This document shows positions 52,949-62,066 of a DNA stretch of 64,000 nt, in pieces. A program made the translations under genes and the position numbers. This stretch comes from an uncultured beta proteobacterium (GTDB lineage Bacteria; Pseudomonadota; Gammaproteobacteria; Burkholderiales; Burkholderiaceae_E). Each line of letters begins with the position of its first letter. The first letter of the stretch is position 1. Below the pieces are notes generated by a model. The model did not search any database. It was not told the origin of the DNA and worked only from the letters and a program-made list of their open reading frames with translations. The stretch covers positions 1 to 64,000 of the forward strand of contig CAIZNI010000034.1 in assembly GCA_903934295.1 (NCBI GenBank), in the 5' to 3' direction.

Positions 52949-55363
52949 TCAGCCCCCCCGCGCGAGGAACACCGGCGGCTCGAAGGCGCGCATCGGCGGC
53001 GCCTCGCCCGCCAGGCGCTCGATCTGCACCAGGCAGCTCTGCGCGCTGCACCCCTGCGACAGGCTCGACGCCCCGGCGTCGCGGGTCAGGACATTCGGGT
53101 TGCCGTGCCGGTCGAGCGGGCCCGGCGACGGTGCCGCCCCGTCGGCAGGGGCTGGCGGATCCTGCGCCCCCTCTGCGGCCCAGGCCGGGTCCCACCAGGC
53201 ACCGGTCGACAGCTTGACCACGCCCGGGCGCATGTCCTCGCTCAGGCGCGCGCCGGCCAGGCAGGCGCCGCGGTCATTGAAGAGCCGCACCACATCGCCG
53301 TCGGCAATCCCGCGCACGGCCGCATCGGCCGGATGCATCATCACCGGCTCGCGACCGGCCACCTTGTTGGCCAGACTGACCGCGCTGTGATCGAGCTGGC
53401 TGTGCAGCTTGGTGTGCGGCTGGTCGGAGATCAGGTGCAGCGGATGACGCAGCGCCTGCGCGCTGCCCAGCCACTCGGTCGGCTCGAACCAGGCCGGATG
53501 CCCGGGGCAATCGGCGTAGCCGAAGGAGTCGATCCGCGCCGAGAACAGCTCGATGCGCCCGCTCGGCGTCTTCAGCGGATGCGCCAGCGGATCGGCACGA
53601 AAATCGGCCAGCAGCACCACCGGCCGATCGTTGACGGGAAACGCCACACCACCGCCGGCCTGGAAGTCTTCGAACGAAGGCATCTGCACGCCAGCCTCGG
53701 TCATGCCACGCGCCGCCTGCTCGTACATCCAGCGCAGCCACTGGTTGGCCGATCGGCCCTCGGTGAACGCCTCGCCACGCCCCAGACGAGCCGCGAGATC
53801 GGCAAAGATCGCGAAATCATCGCGCGCCTGCCCGGGCGGCGCGAGCGCCGGCTGCATCGAGATCAGATAGGGGTCGCGGCTGGCATGACCGATATCCTCG
53901 CGCTCCAGCGTCGAGGTGGCCGGCAGCACGATGTCGGCCATGCGCGCGGTGGCGTTCCAGACCTGCTCGTGGACCACCACCGTGTCGGGCTTTTGCCAGG
54001 CGCGCGCCAGCCGGTTCAGGTCCTGGTGGTGGTGAAACGGGTTGCCGCCCGCCCAGTACACCAGCCGGATGTCGGGGTAGCGGTGGCGCTTGCCGTTGTA
54101 GTCGAACTCGGCTCCGGGTGAGAGCAGCAGGTCGGCGATGCGCGCCACCGGAATGAACGCGTCGACCGGATTGCGTCCCTGCGGCAGGGTCGGTCCGCCC
54201 ATCAGCCGATCGCCCGAACCGATCCCGTTGGTCGGCCCATAGGCAAGGGCGAAGCCCCCGCCCGGCAGGCCGATCTGGCCCAGCACCGCCGCCAGCCCCA
54301 CGCCCGACCAGAAGGCCTGCTCGCCGTGGTCGGCGCGCTGCAGTGCCCAGGCCACATTGACCAGGCTGCGGGTCTGCGCCATCTCGCGCGCCAGATCGCG
54401 AAGCCGCTGCGCCGGCACCTGAGCGATCGCGGCAGCCCAGTCGGCGTTCTTCACGATGCCGTCGGCGCGTCCGGTCAGGTAATCGTGCCAGCGCTCGAAG
54501 CCGACGCAATGGCTGGCCAGGAAGGCGCGGTCGTGGCGGCCGGCCAGCACCGTCTCGCAGGCCAGCGCCAGCATCACCGCGGTGTCGGTGTTGGGGCGGA
54601 TCGGGATCCACTCGACCGAGGCGTCCGGCGCATCGAGGTTGTCGCGCACCGGGCTGAAATTCACGAACCGGCAGCCGGCCGCCGCCAGCCGGGTCAGCCC
54701 GCCGCGGGTGTGATGGCGCGACGCGCCGCCCGAGCCGACCTGCGCGTTCTTGGCCGGCACGCCGCCGAACGACACCATCAGCCGCGTGCTGGCCACCAGC
54801 ACGTCCCAGCTGTGGTGATGGCCGAGCAGGTAATCCATGGTGCAGACCACATGCGGCAGCAGCACGCGCCCGGCGCCCAGGCTGTAGCTGTCGACATGCC
54901 GGACATAGCCGCCGAGCGAATTGAGGAAGCGGTGGACCTGGCTCTGGGCATGATGGAAGCGCCCGGCGCTGGACCAGCCGTAGGAACCGCCGAACACCGC
55001 CTCATTGCCGTGCTCGCCGATCACCCGGCCCAGTTCACCGGCGACCAGTTCGATCGCCTCGTCCCACGACACCTCGACGAACGCCTCGCGCCCGCGTCCG
55101 GTGTGCGGCCCGCGCCGGCCCTGGCCGTGCGCCTCGAGCCAGCCGGCGCGCACCGCCGGGCGGCGCACCCGCAGCGGCGACTGGTAGGCGTCCCACATCG
55201 CGGCGCCGATCGGCGACGGATCGGGATCGTCGGGCAGCGGTCGCAGACCGCGGGCCGGCCCGCCCGCTCGCCCGCCGTGGCCGCCGGATCCGCCGTCCCG
55301 GATCACTTCGCTCGCGCCCCAGTGCGAGGAGGTCAGCTCGCGCCCGATCGGCAGCGCTTTCAC
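52949..55363 (-). CDS. Molybdopterin oxidoreductase, biotin/TMAO sulfoxide-reductase type (BisC-like)
   Basis: An 804-residue Mo-bis-MGD enzyme of the DMSO-reductase family. GGSYGWSSAGRFHHAQ near 125-140 holds the probable Mo-ligating Ser, as in BisC/TorA/DorA. PTNGIGSGDRLMGG, VYWAGGNPFHHHQDLNRL and the C-terminal cofactor-binding MHPADAAVRGIADGDVVRLFNDRGACLAGA (split near residues 705-735) are intact. No N-terminal FeS motif or Tat signal is visible, so it should act in the cytoplasm, as E. coli BisC does, reducing sulfoxides or N-oxides such as methionine sulfoxide. It is monocistronic and diverges from the LysE-family gene. Confidence 0.9.
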   Translation of the reverse strand: MKALPIGRELTSSHWGASEVIRDGGSGGHGGRAGGPARGLRPLPDDPDPSPIGAAMWDAYQSPLRVRRPAVRAGWLEAHGQGRRGPHTGRGREAFVEVSWDEAIELVAGELGRVIGEHGNEAVFGGSYGWSSAGRFHHAQSQVHRFLNSLGGYVRHVDSYSLGAGRVLLPHVVCTMDYLLGHHHSWDVLVASTRLMVSFGGVPAKNAQVGSGGASRHHTRGGLTRLAAAGCRFVNFSPVRDNLDAPDASVEWIPIRPNTDTAVMLALACETVLAGRHDRAFLASHCVGFERWHDYLTGRADGIVKNADWAAAIAQVPAQRLRDLAREMAQTRSLVNVAWALQRADHGEQAFWSGVGLAAVLGQIGLPGGGFALAYGPTNGIGSGDRLMGGPTLPQGRNPVDAFIPVARIADLLLSPGAEFDYNGKRHRYPDIRLVYWAGGNPFHHHQDLNRLARAWQKPDTVVVHEQVWNATARMADIVLPATSTLEREDIGHASRDPYLISMQPALAPPGQARDDFAIFADLAARLGRGEAFTEGRSANQWLRWMYEQAARGMTEAGVQMPSFEDFQAGGGVAFPVNDRPVVLLADFRADPLAHPLKTPSGRIELFSARIDSFGYADCPGHPAWFEPTEWLGSAQALRHPLHLISDQPHTKLHSQLDHSAVSLANKVAGREPVMMHPADAAVRGIADGDVVRLFNDRGACLAGARLSEDMRPGVVKLSTGAWWDPAWAAEGAQDPPAPADGAAPSPGPLDRHGNPNVLTRDAGASSLSQGCSAQSCLVQIERLAGEAPPMRAFEPPVFLARGG

Positions 55364-55506
55364 GAGACGTCACCACGGATCGTGCAGCGGGGCCGGGCGG
55401 GCCGGTGGTGGGACGGGGTCATCGATCGCTCCATGCTCGGGACGGACCCGGAAGCACCAAGGATGCCATCAGGCGCCGCCCGGCGCGCCTGCGGTATTCT
55501 GATTTC

Positions 55507-56229
55507 ATGCTCGGCATCCAGGACCTTCCCCTGTTCATCGCCGCCGGACTGGCGCTGAACATCACCCCCGGCCAGGACACGGTCTACATCGTCGGGCGCA
55601 GCGCCGCGGCGGGGCTGCCGGCCGGCATCGCGGCCGCGCTCGGCGTCAGTGCGGGCTGCCTGTTCCATGTCGGGGCGGCGGTGCTCGGGGTTTCGGCGCT
55701 GCTCGCCTCGTCGGCGGCGCTCTTCGATGCCCTGAAGCTGGCCGGCGCAGCCTATCTGGCCTGGATCGCGATCGGCATGCTGCGCGCGGCCTGGCAGGCG
55801 CACCGCGAACCGCTGATGGCGCCGGCGGCCAGCCCCGGCCAGTCGCGCGCGGACACCCGCGCCGCCGCCCCCGCCGCCGCCGCCTCGGTCACCGCGCCCC
55901 CGTCCACTGCGACACCGATCGGCTTCTGGCCGGTCCTGCGCCAGGGCGCGCTCACCAACATTCTGAACCCCAAGGTCGCGCTGTTCTTCCTCGCCTTCCT
56001 GCCCCCGTTCGTCAGCCCCTCGGCCGCGCACCCGGCGCTGGCGATGGCGGTGCTCGGCCTCACCTTCTGCCTGACCGCCACCCTGTGGGGCCTGTTCATC
56101 GCGTGGTCGACCGCCCGCCTGACGCGGGGCCGCGACACGGCGCGTCGGCGCGGGGTCTGGCTGCAAGGCGCGGGCGGCGCGCTGCTGCTGTGGCTGGCGT
56201 TGCGCCTGGCGCTGACCGGGGGGCGTTGA
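55507..56229 (+). CDS. LysE/RhtB family amino-acid exporter
   Basis: A 240-residue inner-membrane protein with about six hydrophobic segments. NITPGQDTVYIVGRSAAAG near residue 18 is the family signature (NxxPGPxxxxV), and FLTNxLNPK appears as LTNILNPKVALFFLAFLPPF near 156-175. A Pro/Ala-rich hydrophilic loop at about 100-135 is longer than usual. It probably expels amino acids or related metabolites. The TATTCT at 55495-55500, just before ATG 55507, could act as a -10 box, giving a nearly leaderless message; support for this is weak. Confidence 0.9.
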   Translation: MLGIQDLPLFIAAGLALNITPGQDTVYIVGRSAAAGLPAGIAAALGVSAGCLFHVGAAVLGVSALLASSAALFDALKLAGAAYLAWIAIGMLRAAWQAHREPLMAPAASPGQSRADTRAAAPAAAASVTAPPSTATPIGFWPVLRQGALTNILNPKVALFFLAFLPPFVSPSAAHPALAMAVLGLTFCLTATLWGLFIAWSTARLTRGRDTARRRGVWLQGAGGALLLWLALRLALTGGR

Positions 56230-56357
56230 AGTGGCGGCACCGGACGGCGAAGCGGCGCCACCCGACGGGGAAAAAAGACGCCCCGACGAATCTGGAATCA
56301 TTTCCGCCCAATCGGCCTGCCCGCTGGTTACCATCGGGCTCGAGGAGGCTCCCCGCC

Positions 56358-57506
56358 ATGACCGTCATCACCTGCATCGAAGACCTGCGTCGCCTGCACC
56401 AGGCGCGTGTGCCGAAAATGTTCTACGACTACGCCGATTCCGGCTCGTGGACCGAAGGCACCTACCGCGCCAACGAAAGCGATTTCCAGCGCATCAAGCT
56501 GCGCCAGCGGGTGGCGGTCAACCTCGAGAACCGCTCGATCCGCGGCACGATGATCGGACAGGATGTCGCGATGCCGGTGGCGCTCGCCCCCACCGGTCTG
56601 ACCGGCATGCAGCACGCCGACGGCGAGATCCTGGCGGCACGCGCCGCCGAAAAATTCGGCGTGCCCTTCACCCTGTCGACCATGAGCATCTGCTCGATCG
56701 AGGATGTGAAGGCGCACACCACCAAACCGTTCTGGTTCCAGCTCTACGTGATGCGCGACCGCACCTTCATCGAGGGCCTGATCGACCGCGCCAAGGCCGC
56801 CGGCTGCAGCGCCCTGGTGCTCACGCTCGACCTGCAGCTGCTCGGCCAGCGCCACAAGGACCTCAAGAACGGCCTGTCGGCGCCGCCCAAGCTCACCGTG
56901 CGCAACCTGCTGAACATGATGACCAAGCCGCGCTGGTGCATGGGCATGCTCGGCACCCCGCGGCGCCAGTTCGGCAACATCGTGGGCCATGTGAAAGGCG
57001 TTGCCGACATGTCCTCGCTGTCGGCCTGGACCGCCAGTCAGTTCGATCCGGGCCTGAACTGGGGCGATGTCGAATGGATCAAGAAACGCTGGGGCGGCAA
57101 GCTGATCCTCAAGGGCATCCAGGATGTCGAGGACGCGCGGCTGGCGGCGGCCACCGGCGCTGACGCGCTGATCGTCTCGAACCACGGCGGGCGCCAGCTC
57201 GACGGCGCGCTGTCCTCGATCGCCTCGCTGCCGGCCATCGTGGCCGAGGTCGGCGACCGCATCGAGGTCCACATGGACGGCGGCATCCGCAGCGGCCAGG
57301 ACGTGCTCAAGGCGGTGGCGCTGGGCGCGCGCGGCACCTTCATCGGCCGCTCGTTCCTGTACGGCCTGGGCGCGATGGGCGAGGAAGGCGTCACCCGCGC
57401 GCTCGAGATCATCGCGCGCGAGCTCGATCTGACCATGGCGCTGTGCGGCCGGCGCGAGCTGAGCAGCGTCGACCGCAGCATCCTGGTGCCCGGCACCTTC
57501 GGCTGA
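56358..57506 (+). CDS. FMN-dependent alpha-hydroxy acid dehydrogenase/oxidase
   Basis: A 382-residue member of the lactate dehydrogenase/glycolate oxidase/mandelate dehydrogenase family. LAPTGLTGMQHADGE, TLSTMSICSIEDV, QLYVMRDR and the active-site SNHGGRQLDGALSSI with catalytic His near residue 277 are conserved, as are DGGIRSGQDVLKAVALGA and GRSFLYGLGA. It oxidises an L-2-hydroxyacid to the 2-oxo acid. GAGGAGG at 56342-56348 supports ATG 56358. The gene heads a tightly packed run with benE, a deacylase and a Bug protein, suggesting uptake and oxidation of an aromatic or hydroxy acid. Confidence 0.93.
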   Translation: MTVITCIEDLRRLHQARVPKMFYDYADSGSWTEGTYRANESDFQRIKLRQRVAVNLENRSIRGTMIGQDVAMPVALAPTGLTGMQHADGEILAARAAEKFGVPFTLSTMSICSIEDVKAHTTKPFWFQLYVMRDRTFIEGLIDRAKAAGCSALVLTLDLQLLGQRHKDLKNGLSAPPKLTVRNLLNMMTKPRWCMGMLGTPRRQFGNIVGHVKGVADMSSLSAWTASQFDPGLNWGDVEWIKKRWGGKLILKGIQDVEDARLAAATGADALIVSNHGGRQLDGALSSIASLPAIVAEVGDRIEVHMDGGIRSGQDVLKAVALGARGTFIGRSFLYGLGAMGEEGVTRALEIIARELDLTMALCGRRELSSVDRSILVPGTFG

Positions 57507-57516
57507 GCGGGCGCCG

Positions 57517-58689
57517 ATGCGCCTGGCGGATTTTTCGCCCTCGACGATCACCGCCGGCTTCGTCACCGTCCTGGTCGGGTTCACCAGTTCGGCAGTGATC
57601 GTGTTCCAGGCGGCCGCGACGCTGGGCGCCGATGCCGCCCAGATCGGTTCCTGGATCTGGGCGCTGGGCCTGGGCATGGGCATCACCTGCATCGGGCTGT
57701 CGCTGCGCTGGCGCATTCCGGTGGTGACCGCCTGGTCCACACCCGGCGCAGCGCTGCTGATCAGCGCCGGCGCCGGGGCGAGCCTGCCGGAAGCGATCGG
57801 TGCCTTCGTGATGTCGGCCGCCCTGCTGGCCCTGGCCGGCTTCAGCGGCCTGTTCGAACGACTGATGAACCGCCTGCCGGTGGCGATCGCCTCGGGCATG
57901 CTCGCCGGCGTGCTGCTGCGGTTCGGGATCGAGGCCTTCGCGGCGATGGGCACCCGCTTCGGTCTGGTGGCCGGCATGCTCGCCGTCTACCTGGTGGCGC
58001 GACGCTGGCTGCCGCGCTTCGCGGTGATGGGCGCCTTCGCCACCGGTATCCTGATCGCCGCCTCGCAGGGACTGATCCGCACCGAGGCGCTCGAACTGGG
58101 CTGGGCCCGACCGGTGTGGACCACACCCACTTTCTCGGTCGGCGCCTTCATCGGTCTGGCGGTGCCACTGTTCCTGGTGACCATGGCCTCACAGAACATG
58201 CCGGGCGTGGCGGTGATCCGGGCCTCGGGTTTCGCCACGCCCCTGTCACCGGTGCTGGGCTGGATCGGCGTGGTCAACCTGGTGCTGGCGCCCTTCGGCG
58301 GTTTCGCGCTGAACCTGGCGGCAATCACCGCGGCCCTGTGCATGGGCCCGGAAGCGCACCCGGATCCGGCCCGGCGCTACACCGCGGCGGTCTCGGCCGG
58401 GATCTTCTACCTGCTGATGGGCTTGGCCGGTGCCACGGTGGTGGCGGTGTTCGCCGCGTTTCCGCGCGAACTGGTGGCAGGCATCGCGGGCATCGCGCTG
58501 CTGGGCACGATCGGCAACGCGCTGGCCCAGGCGCTGACCCTCGAGCGCGATCGCGAACCGGCGCTGATCACCTTTCTCGTCACCGCGTCGGGGCTGAGCC
58601 TGGGGGGCATCGGCTCGGCGTTCTGGGGCCTGGTGGCCGGCGGCATCACGCTGGCGGTGCTGCGCGCGCACTACAATCGAACCCCATGA
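57517..58689 (+). CDS. benE: Benzoate/H+ symporter BenE-like
   Basis: A 390-residue membrane protein of the BenE family with about eleven hydrophobic segments. LVGFTSSAVIVFQAA, WRIPVVTAWSTPGAALL, PVAIASGMLAGVLLRFG and VTMASQNMPGVAVIRASGF are signatures. BenE relatives import benzoate; no benzoate-degradation gene is in the window, so the actual cargo may be a related aromatic or hydroxy acid. It starts 10 bases after the hydroxyacid oxidase and its stop overlaps the deacylase start by ATGA. Confidence 0.92.
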   Translation: MRLADFSPSTITAGFVTVLVGFTSSAVIVFQAAATLGADAAQIGSWIWALGLGMGITCIGLSLRWRIPVVTAWSTPGAALLISAGAGASLPEAIGAFVMSAALLALAGFSGLFERLMNRLPVAIASGMLAGVLLRFGIEAFAAMGTRFGLVAGMLAVYLVARRWLPRFAVMGAFATGILIAASQGLIRTEALELGWARPVWTTPTFSVGAFIGLAVPLFLVTMASQNMPGVAVIRASGFATPLSPVLGWIGVVNLVLAPFGGFALNLAAITAALCMGPEAHPDPARRYTAAVSAGIFYLLMGLAGATVVAVFAAFPRELVAGIAGIALLGTIGNALAQALTLERDREPALITFLVTASGLSLGGIGSAFWGLVAGGITLAVLRAHYNRTP

Positions 58690-59639
58690 ACTGCCTCGAC
58701 ATCCTCCAATACCGCTCGCTGGCCCGTGGCCCCCGCCTGATCGTCCTGGGCGCCGTCCACGGCAACGAAACCTGCGGCACCCAGGGCATTCGCCGGGTCA
58801 TTGCCGAACTAGCCGCCGGCACGCTCGCGATCACCCGCGGCTCGCTCACGCTGGTGCCGATCGCCAACCCGGTGGCCTACGCCCGTGGCCAGCGCGAAGG
58901 CGATCGCAACCTGAACCGCGACTTCCGCGAAGTCGTCTCGCCCGAGACCGCCGAGGACCGGATCGCCAACCACCTGGCACCGCTGCTGGCCGCCCACGAC
59001 GTGCTGCTCGACCTGCACTCCTTCTCGTCGCAGGGCGAGGCGTTCGCCTTCATCGGGCCGTCCGACAACCAGGACGAACTCGAGCCCTTCGCGCAGGCCG
59101 CGCACGAAGAGGCGCTGGCGTCCGTGCTCGGACCCAGCCGGATCGTGCACGGCTGGATGAGCGCCTTCGCCGCCGGCGTGAACGCCCGCAAGGGCAGCGG
59201 CATCACCGGCTCGGCCATCAACGACAGCGTGGCCTACGGCGTGGGCACCACCGAGTTCATGCGCGCCCATGGCGGCTGCGCGGTCACCCTCGAGTGCGGC
59301 AACCACGCCGACCCGGGCGCCCCCGATATCGCCTGGCGGGCGATCCACCAGACACTGGCGCACCTGGGTCTCATCGACCGGCCGGCGCCGGCCACCAGAG
59401 GCCCCAAGGAAGTGATCGAACTGCACCAGGTCCACGACCGCCGCGATCCGGGCGACACCTTCGCGCGCGTCTGGCGTTCCTTCGACCGGCTGCGCCAGGG
59501 CGACCTCATCGCCACCCGCGCCGATGGCCAGCCGCTGACGGCACCGCAGGACGGCTATGTGGTGTTCCCCAATCCGAACGCGCTGCCGGGGCGCGAGTGG
59601 TTCTATTTCGCGCGACCCAGCGCGCGGATCGTGCCGTGA
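58686..59639 (+). CDS. Succinylglutamate desuccinylase/aspartoacylase family protein
   Basis: A 317-residue zinc-dependent M14-type deacylase. GAVHGNETCGTQGIRR carries the metal H and E near residues 24-31, RNLNRDF near 77-83, and DLHSFSSQGEAFAF near 108-121 carries another metal His. The C-terminal part carries a lipoyl-like barrel (LRQGDLIATRADGQPLTA). The family deacylates N-acyl amino acids or amides. The ATG overlaps the benE stop, and the GTG start of the next Bug gene overlaps its own stop, so the four genes are coupled. This suggests it removes an acyl group from a transported conjugate, which is inference. Confidence 0.87.
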   Translation: MNCLDILQYRSLARGPRLIVLGAVHGNETCGTQGIRRVIAELAAGTLAITRGSLTLVPIANPVAYARGQREGDRNLNRDFREVVSPETAEDRIANHLAPLLAAHDVLLDLHSFSSQGEAFAFIGPSDNQDELEPFAQAAHEEALASVLGPSRIVHGWMSAFAAGVNARKGSGITGSAINDSVAYGVGTTEFMRAHGGCAVTLECGNHADPGAPDIAWRAIHQTLAHLGLIDRPAPATRGPKEVIELHQVHDRRDPGDTFARVWRSFDRLRQGDLIATRADGQPLTAPQDGYVVFPNPNALPGREWFYFARPSARIVP

Positions 59640-60688
59640 CAGCGCGCCCGCGCGGCGGACACCGACTCGAGCGCCCAGATTCGCCAGGGGTCATCGGACA
59701 TCGGGGTCTGCGCAAGGGCCGGCGCAGCGCCCTGGCCGCGCTGTTGTCCGTCGCGGGGCTGCTCGGCGCCGCCACGCCCGCGCAGGCGGCTTTCCCCGAA
59801 CGCCCGATTCGCCTGATCATCGGTTTTCCGGCTGGCGGTCCGCTGGACGCCCACGCCCGCCTGCTCGCCGAACGGCTGCAGCAACTGCTCGGCCAGCCAA
59901 TCGTGATCGACTACAAGCCCGGTGCGGGCGGCTCGATCGGCGCCGAGTTCGTCGCCAAGGCCGCGCCCGACGGCCATACCCTGCTGCTGGCCAACACCGG
60001 CACGATGGTGATCAACCCGGCCCTGTATCCGCGTCTGCCCTACGCCGTGCTGCGCGACCTGATTCCGGTGGCGCGCACCGCCCAGCAGCCGCTGGCGCTG
60101 GTGGTGAACCCGGCGGTGCCGGCGCGAACCATCGGCGAGTTCATCGCCCTGGCCCGCGCCAGGCCGGGACAGCTGAACTACGCCTCGGCAGGCAACGGCG
60201 GCATCTCGCACCTGGTGCCCGAAATGTTCAAGCAGGCCGCCGGCATCTTCATGGTCCACCTGCCGTATCGCGGCAGCGCGCCCGCCTTCTCGGACGTGCT
60301 GGCCGGACACGCCCAGTTCATGGCCGAGTCGATTCCGCAGGTGACCCAGTATGTGAAGCAGGGCCGGGTGCGGGCGCTGGCCGTCACCAGCCGCGAACGC
60401 AGCCCGGCATTGCCCGATGTGCCCACCCTGATCGAGAGCGGCCTGCCGAACTTCGATGTAGTGGGTTTCTACGGCGTGCTGGCGCCTGGCGGCACCCCTC
60501 GCGACGTGCTGTCGCGACTCACTCAGGCTTTCCAGCAGACGCTGGAAACCCCCGAGATCCGTGCCCGGATGACCCAGCAGGGAGCCGATCCGGCCTATCT
60601 GGCGCCCGAGCCGTTCAGCGAATTCCTGCGCACGGAACTCGTGCGCTGGGACAAGGCGGTGAAGGCCTCGGGCGCGCGGCTCGACTGA
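59636..60688 (+). CDS. Bug/TctC family solute-binding protein, GTG start
   Basis: A 350-residue periplasmic binding protein. After an N-terminal arm with basic GLRKGRR it has a hydrophobic signal (SALAALLSVAGLLGAATPAQA), followed by FPAGGPLDAHARLLAE, DYKPGAGGSIGAEFVA, and APDGHTLLLA, the family signatures. The start is likely GTG at 59636, overlapping the deacylase stop (GTGA); this gives a long N-terminal arm of about 30 residues before the hydrophobic core, which is unusual. A start nearer the signal core would need a non-standard codon. It converges on the next Bug gene 27 bases beyond its stop. Confidence 0.88.
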   Translation: MTARPRGGHRLERPDSPGVIGHRGLRKGRRSALAALLSVAGLLGAATPAQAAFPERPIRLIIGFPAGGPLDAHARLLAERLQQLLGQPIVIDYKPGAGGSIGAEFVAKAAPDGHTLLLANTGTMVINPALYPRLPYAVLRDLIPVARTAQQPLALVVNPAVPARTIGEFIALARARPGQLNYASAGNGGISHLVPEMFKQAAGIFMVHLPYRGSAPAFSDVLAGHAQFMAESIPQVTQYVKQGRVRALAVTSRERSPALPDVPTLIESGLPNFDVVGFYGVLAPGGTPRDVLSRLTQAFQQTLETPEIRARMTQQGADPAYLAPEPFSEFLRTELVRWDKAVKASGARLD

Positions 60689-60715
60689 TTCGCCGAGCCG
60701 CAGCCCGCGCGGTGA

Positions 60716-61696
60716 TCAGTCGGCGTAGGCGCCCGCAGCGCGAATGATCGGGGTCCACTTGTCGATCTCGGCCTTGAGCCAGACGCGCAGTCCCTCAGGT
60801 GTCTGCTTGTCGGGCGTGACGATCTCGGCGCCCAGGTCGGCCAGCTTCTTGCGGACATCGGGCTCCTTGAGCGCAGCCTGCATCGCGCCGTTCAGGCGAT
60901 CGACCACCGCCTTGGGCGTGTTCTTCGGCAGATACATGCCGTGCCACACCACCACCTGGAAGTCCTTCAGGCCGCTTTCGGCCAGCGTGGGGACGTTGGG
61001 CAACGACGCGATCCGGTTCGGGGCGGTGACGCCGTAGACCTTCACATTGCCAGCCGCGATCTGGGGCAGGGTCTGGGTCGTCTGGTCGCACAGCACGTCG
61101 ACCTGACCGCCAAGCAGATCGGTCATGGCCGGCGCGGTGCCCTTGTAGGGAACGGTCACCAGATCCAGGCCGATCGCCTTCTGGAACAGCATCCCGCAAA
61201 GATGCGACACCGCGCCCAGGCCGGCGTTGGCCAGCGTGACCTTCTCCCGGTTGGCGCGCAGGTAGGCCGTCAGTTCCTGCAGGTTGTTGGCCGCCAGCGT
61301 CTTGCGTCCCAGCAGGGTCATCGGCACATCGGCGACCAGCCCGACATACTCGAAATCCTCCATGGGATTGAACGACAGCTTGCGATACAGGCCCACCGAG
61401 GTGGCCATGCCGTTGTGGTGGATGAAGACGGTGTAGCCATCGGGAGAGGCCTTGGCCACCCGGTTGGCGCCGATGGTGCCGCCCGCTCCGACCGTGTTTT
61501 CGACCACCACCGACTGGCCCAGGTGCTTGGTCATCGCGGCGGCCATGGTGCGCGCCAGAACATCGGTGGGACCGCCCGCTGCAAACGGCACGACGAGCGC
61601 GACCGGGCGGGTCGGATACTGCTGGGCCGAGGCCGGCGCGACGGCGCTCACGACACCCGCCAGCATTGCCGCGACGATCATCAATTTCGAACGCAT
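60716..61696 (-). CDS. Bug/TctC family solute-binding protein
   Basis: A 326-residue periplasmic binding protein with a clear signal peptide (MIVAAMLAGVVSAVAPASA) and mature start near QQYPTRPV. FAAGGPTDVLARTMAAA, ENTVGAGGTIGANRVAK and SPDGYTVFIHHNG are the Bug signatures, and VPYKGTAPAMTDLLGGQVDVLCD follows (cut across residues 198-220). AGGAG precedes the ATG at 61696. It is a single gene, convergent with the neighbouring Bug gene, with which it is clearly diverged rather than duplicated recently. Confidence 0.95.
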   Translation of the reverse strand: MRSKLMIVAAMLAGVVSAVAPASAQQYPTRPVALVVPFAAGGPTDVLARTMAAAMTKHLGQSVVVENTVGAGGTIGANRVAKASPDGYTVFIHHNGMATSVGLYRKLSFNPMEDFEYVGLVADVPMTLLGRKTLAANNLQELTAYLRANREKVTLANAGLGAVSHLCGMLFQKAIGLDLVTVPYKGTAPAMTDLLGGQVDVLCDQTTQTLPQIAAGNVKVYGVTAPNRIASLPNVPTLAESGLKDFQVVVWHGMYLPKNTPKAVVDRLNGAMQAALKEPDVRKKLADLGAEIVTPDKQTPEGLRVWLKAEIDKWTPIIRAAGAYAD

Positions 61697-62066
61697 GAAA
61701 AGTCTCCTGTATTTTTCCGACTCACATTATCGCCGAATCACCCCTGCCCGCCGCCCGACAACCTCAGAAAGTCTGCGCCTTGACCGAAACCGCTGTGCAC
61801 AGCCCCGGCTTGCCCGGCCCCGATGCCGATCTCTCGCCCAAGCTGGCCGATCACGGCACGGGTCGGACCTGCCGTTGGCGCGGGTGGTCGCGGATTTCCG
61901 GATGCACTGTCCGGGCATCGTCGCGTGCGCCAGCACCGCCGGCCCGCCTGAGGGCGCGCCCGATGCGTTCGAGCAGCACGACTGACCGGATCGGTACAAT
62001 CGTTGCGAGGCTCGCACCGCTGCGGCACCTCCCTTCCACCCCGCCCCCGCCACCCGGAGAACCCGC
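61697..62066. other. Gap between Bug gene and pyrF, possibly with a decayed small gene
   Basis: This 370-base stretch has no gene I can support with confidence. A TTG at 61780 opens a frame reading LTETAVHSPGLPGPDADLS, while a protein-like stretch in a different frame ends at 61985 (LARVVADFRMHCPGIVACAS and then DAFEQHD). Together these look like one short gene of about 70 codons broken by a frameshift near 61860; I do not recognise the family. TACAAT at 61995-62000 may be the -10 box of pyrF, and ATTATC at 61727-61732 may be the reverse-strand -10 of the Bug gene. Confidence 0.35.
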
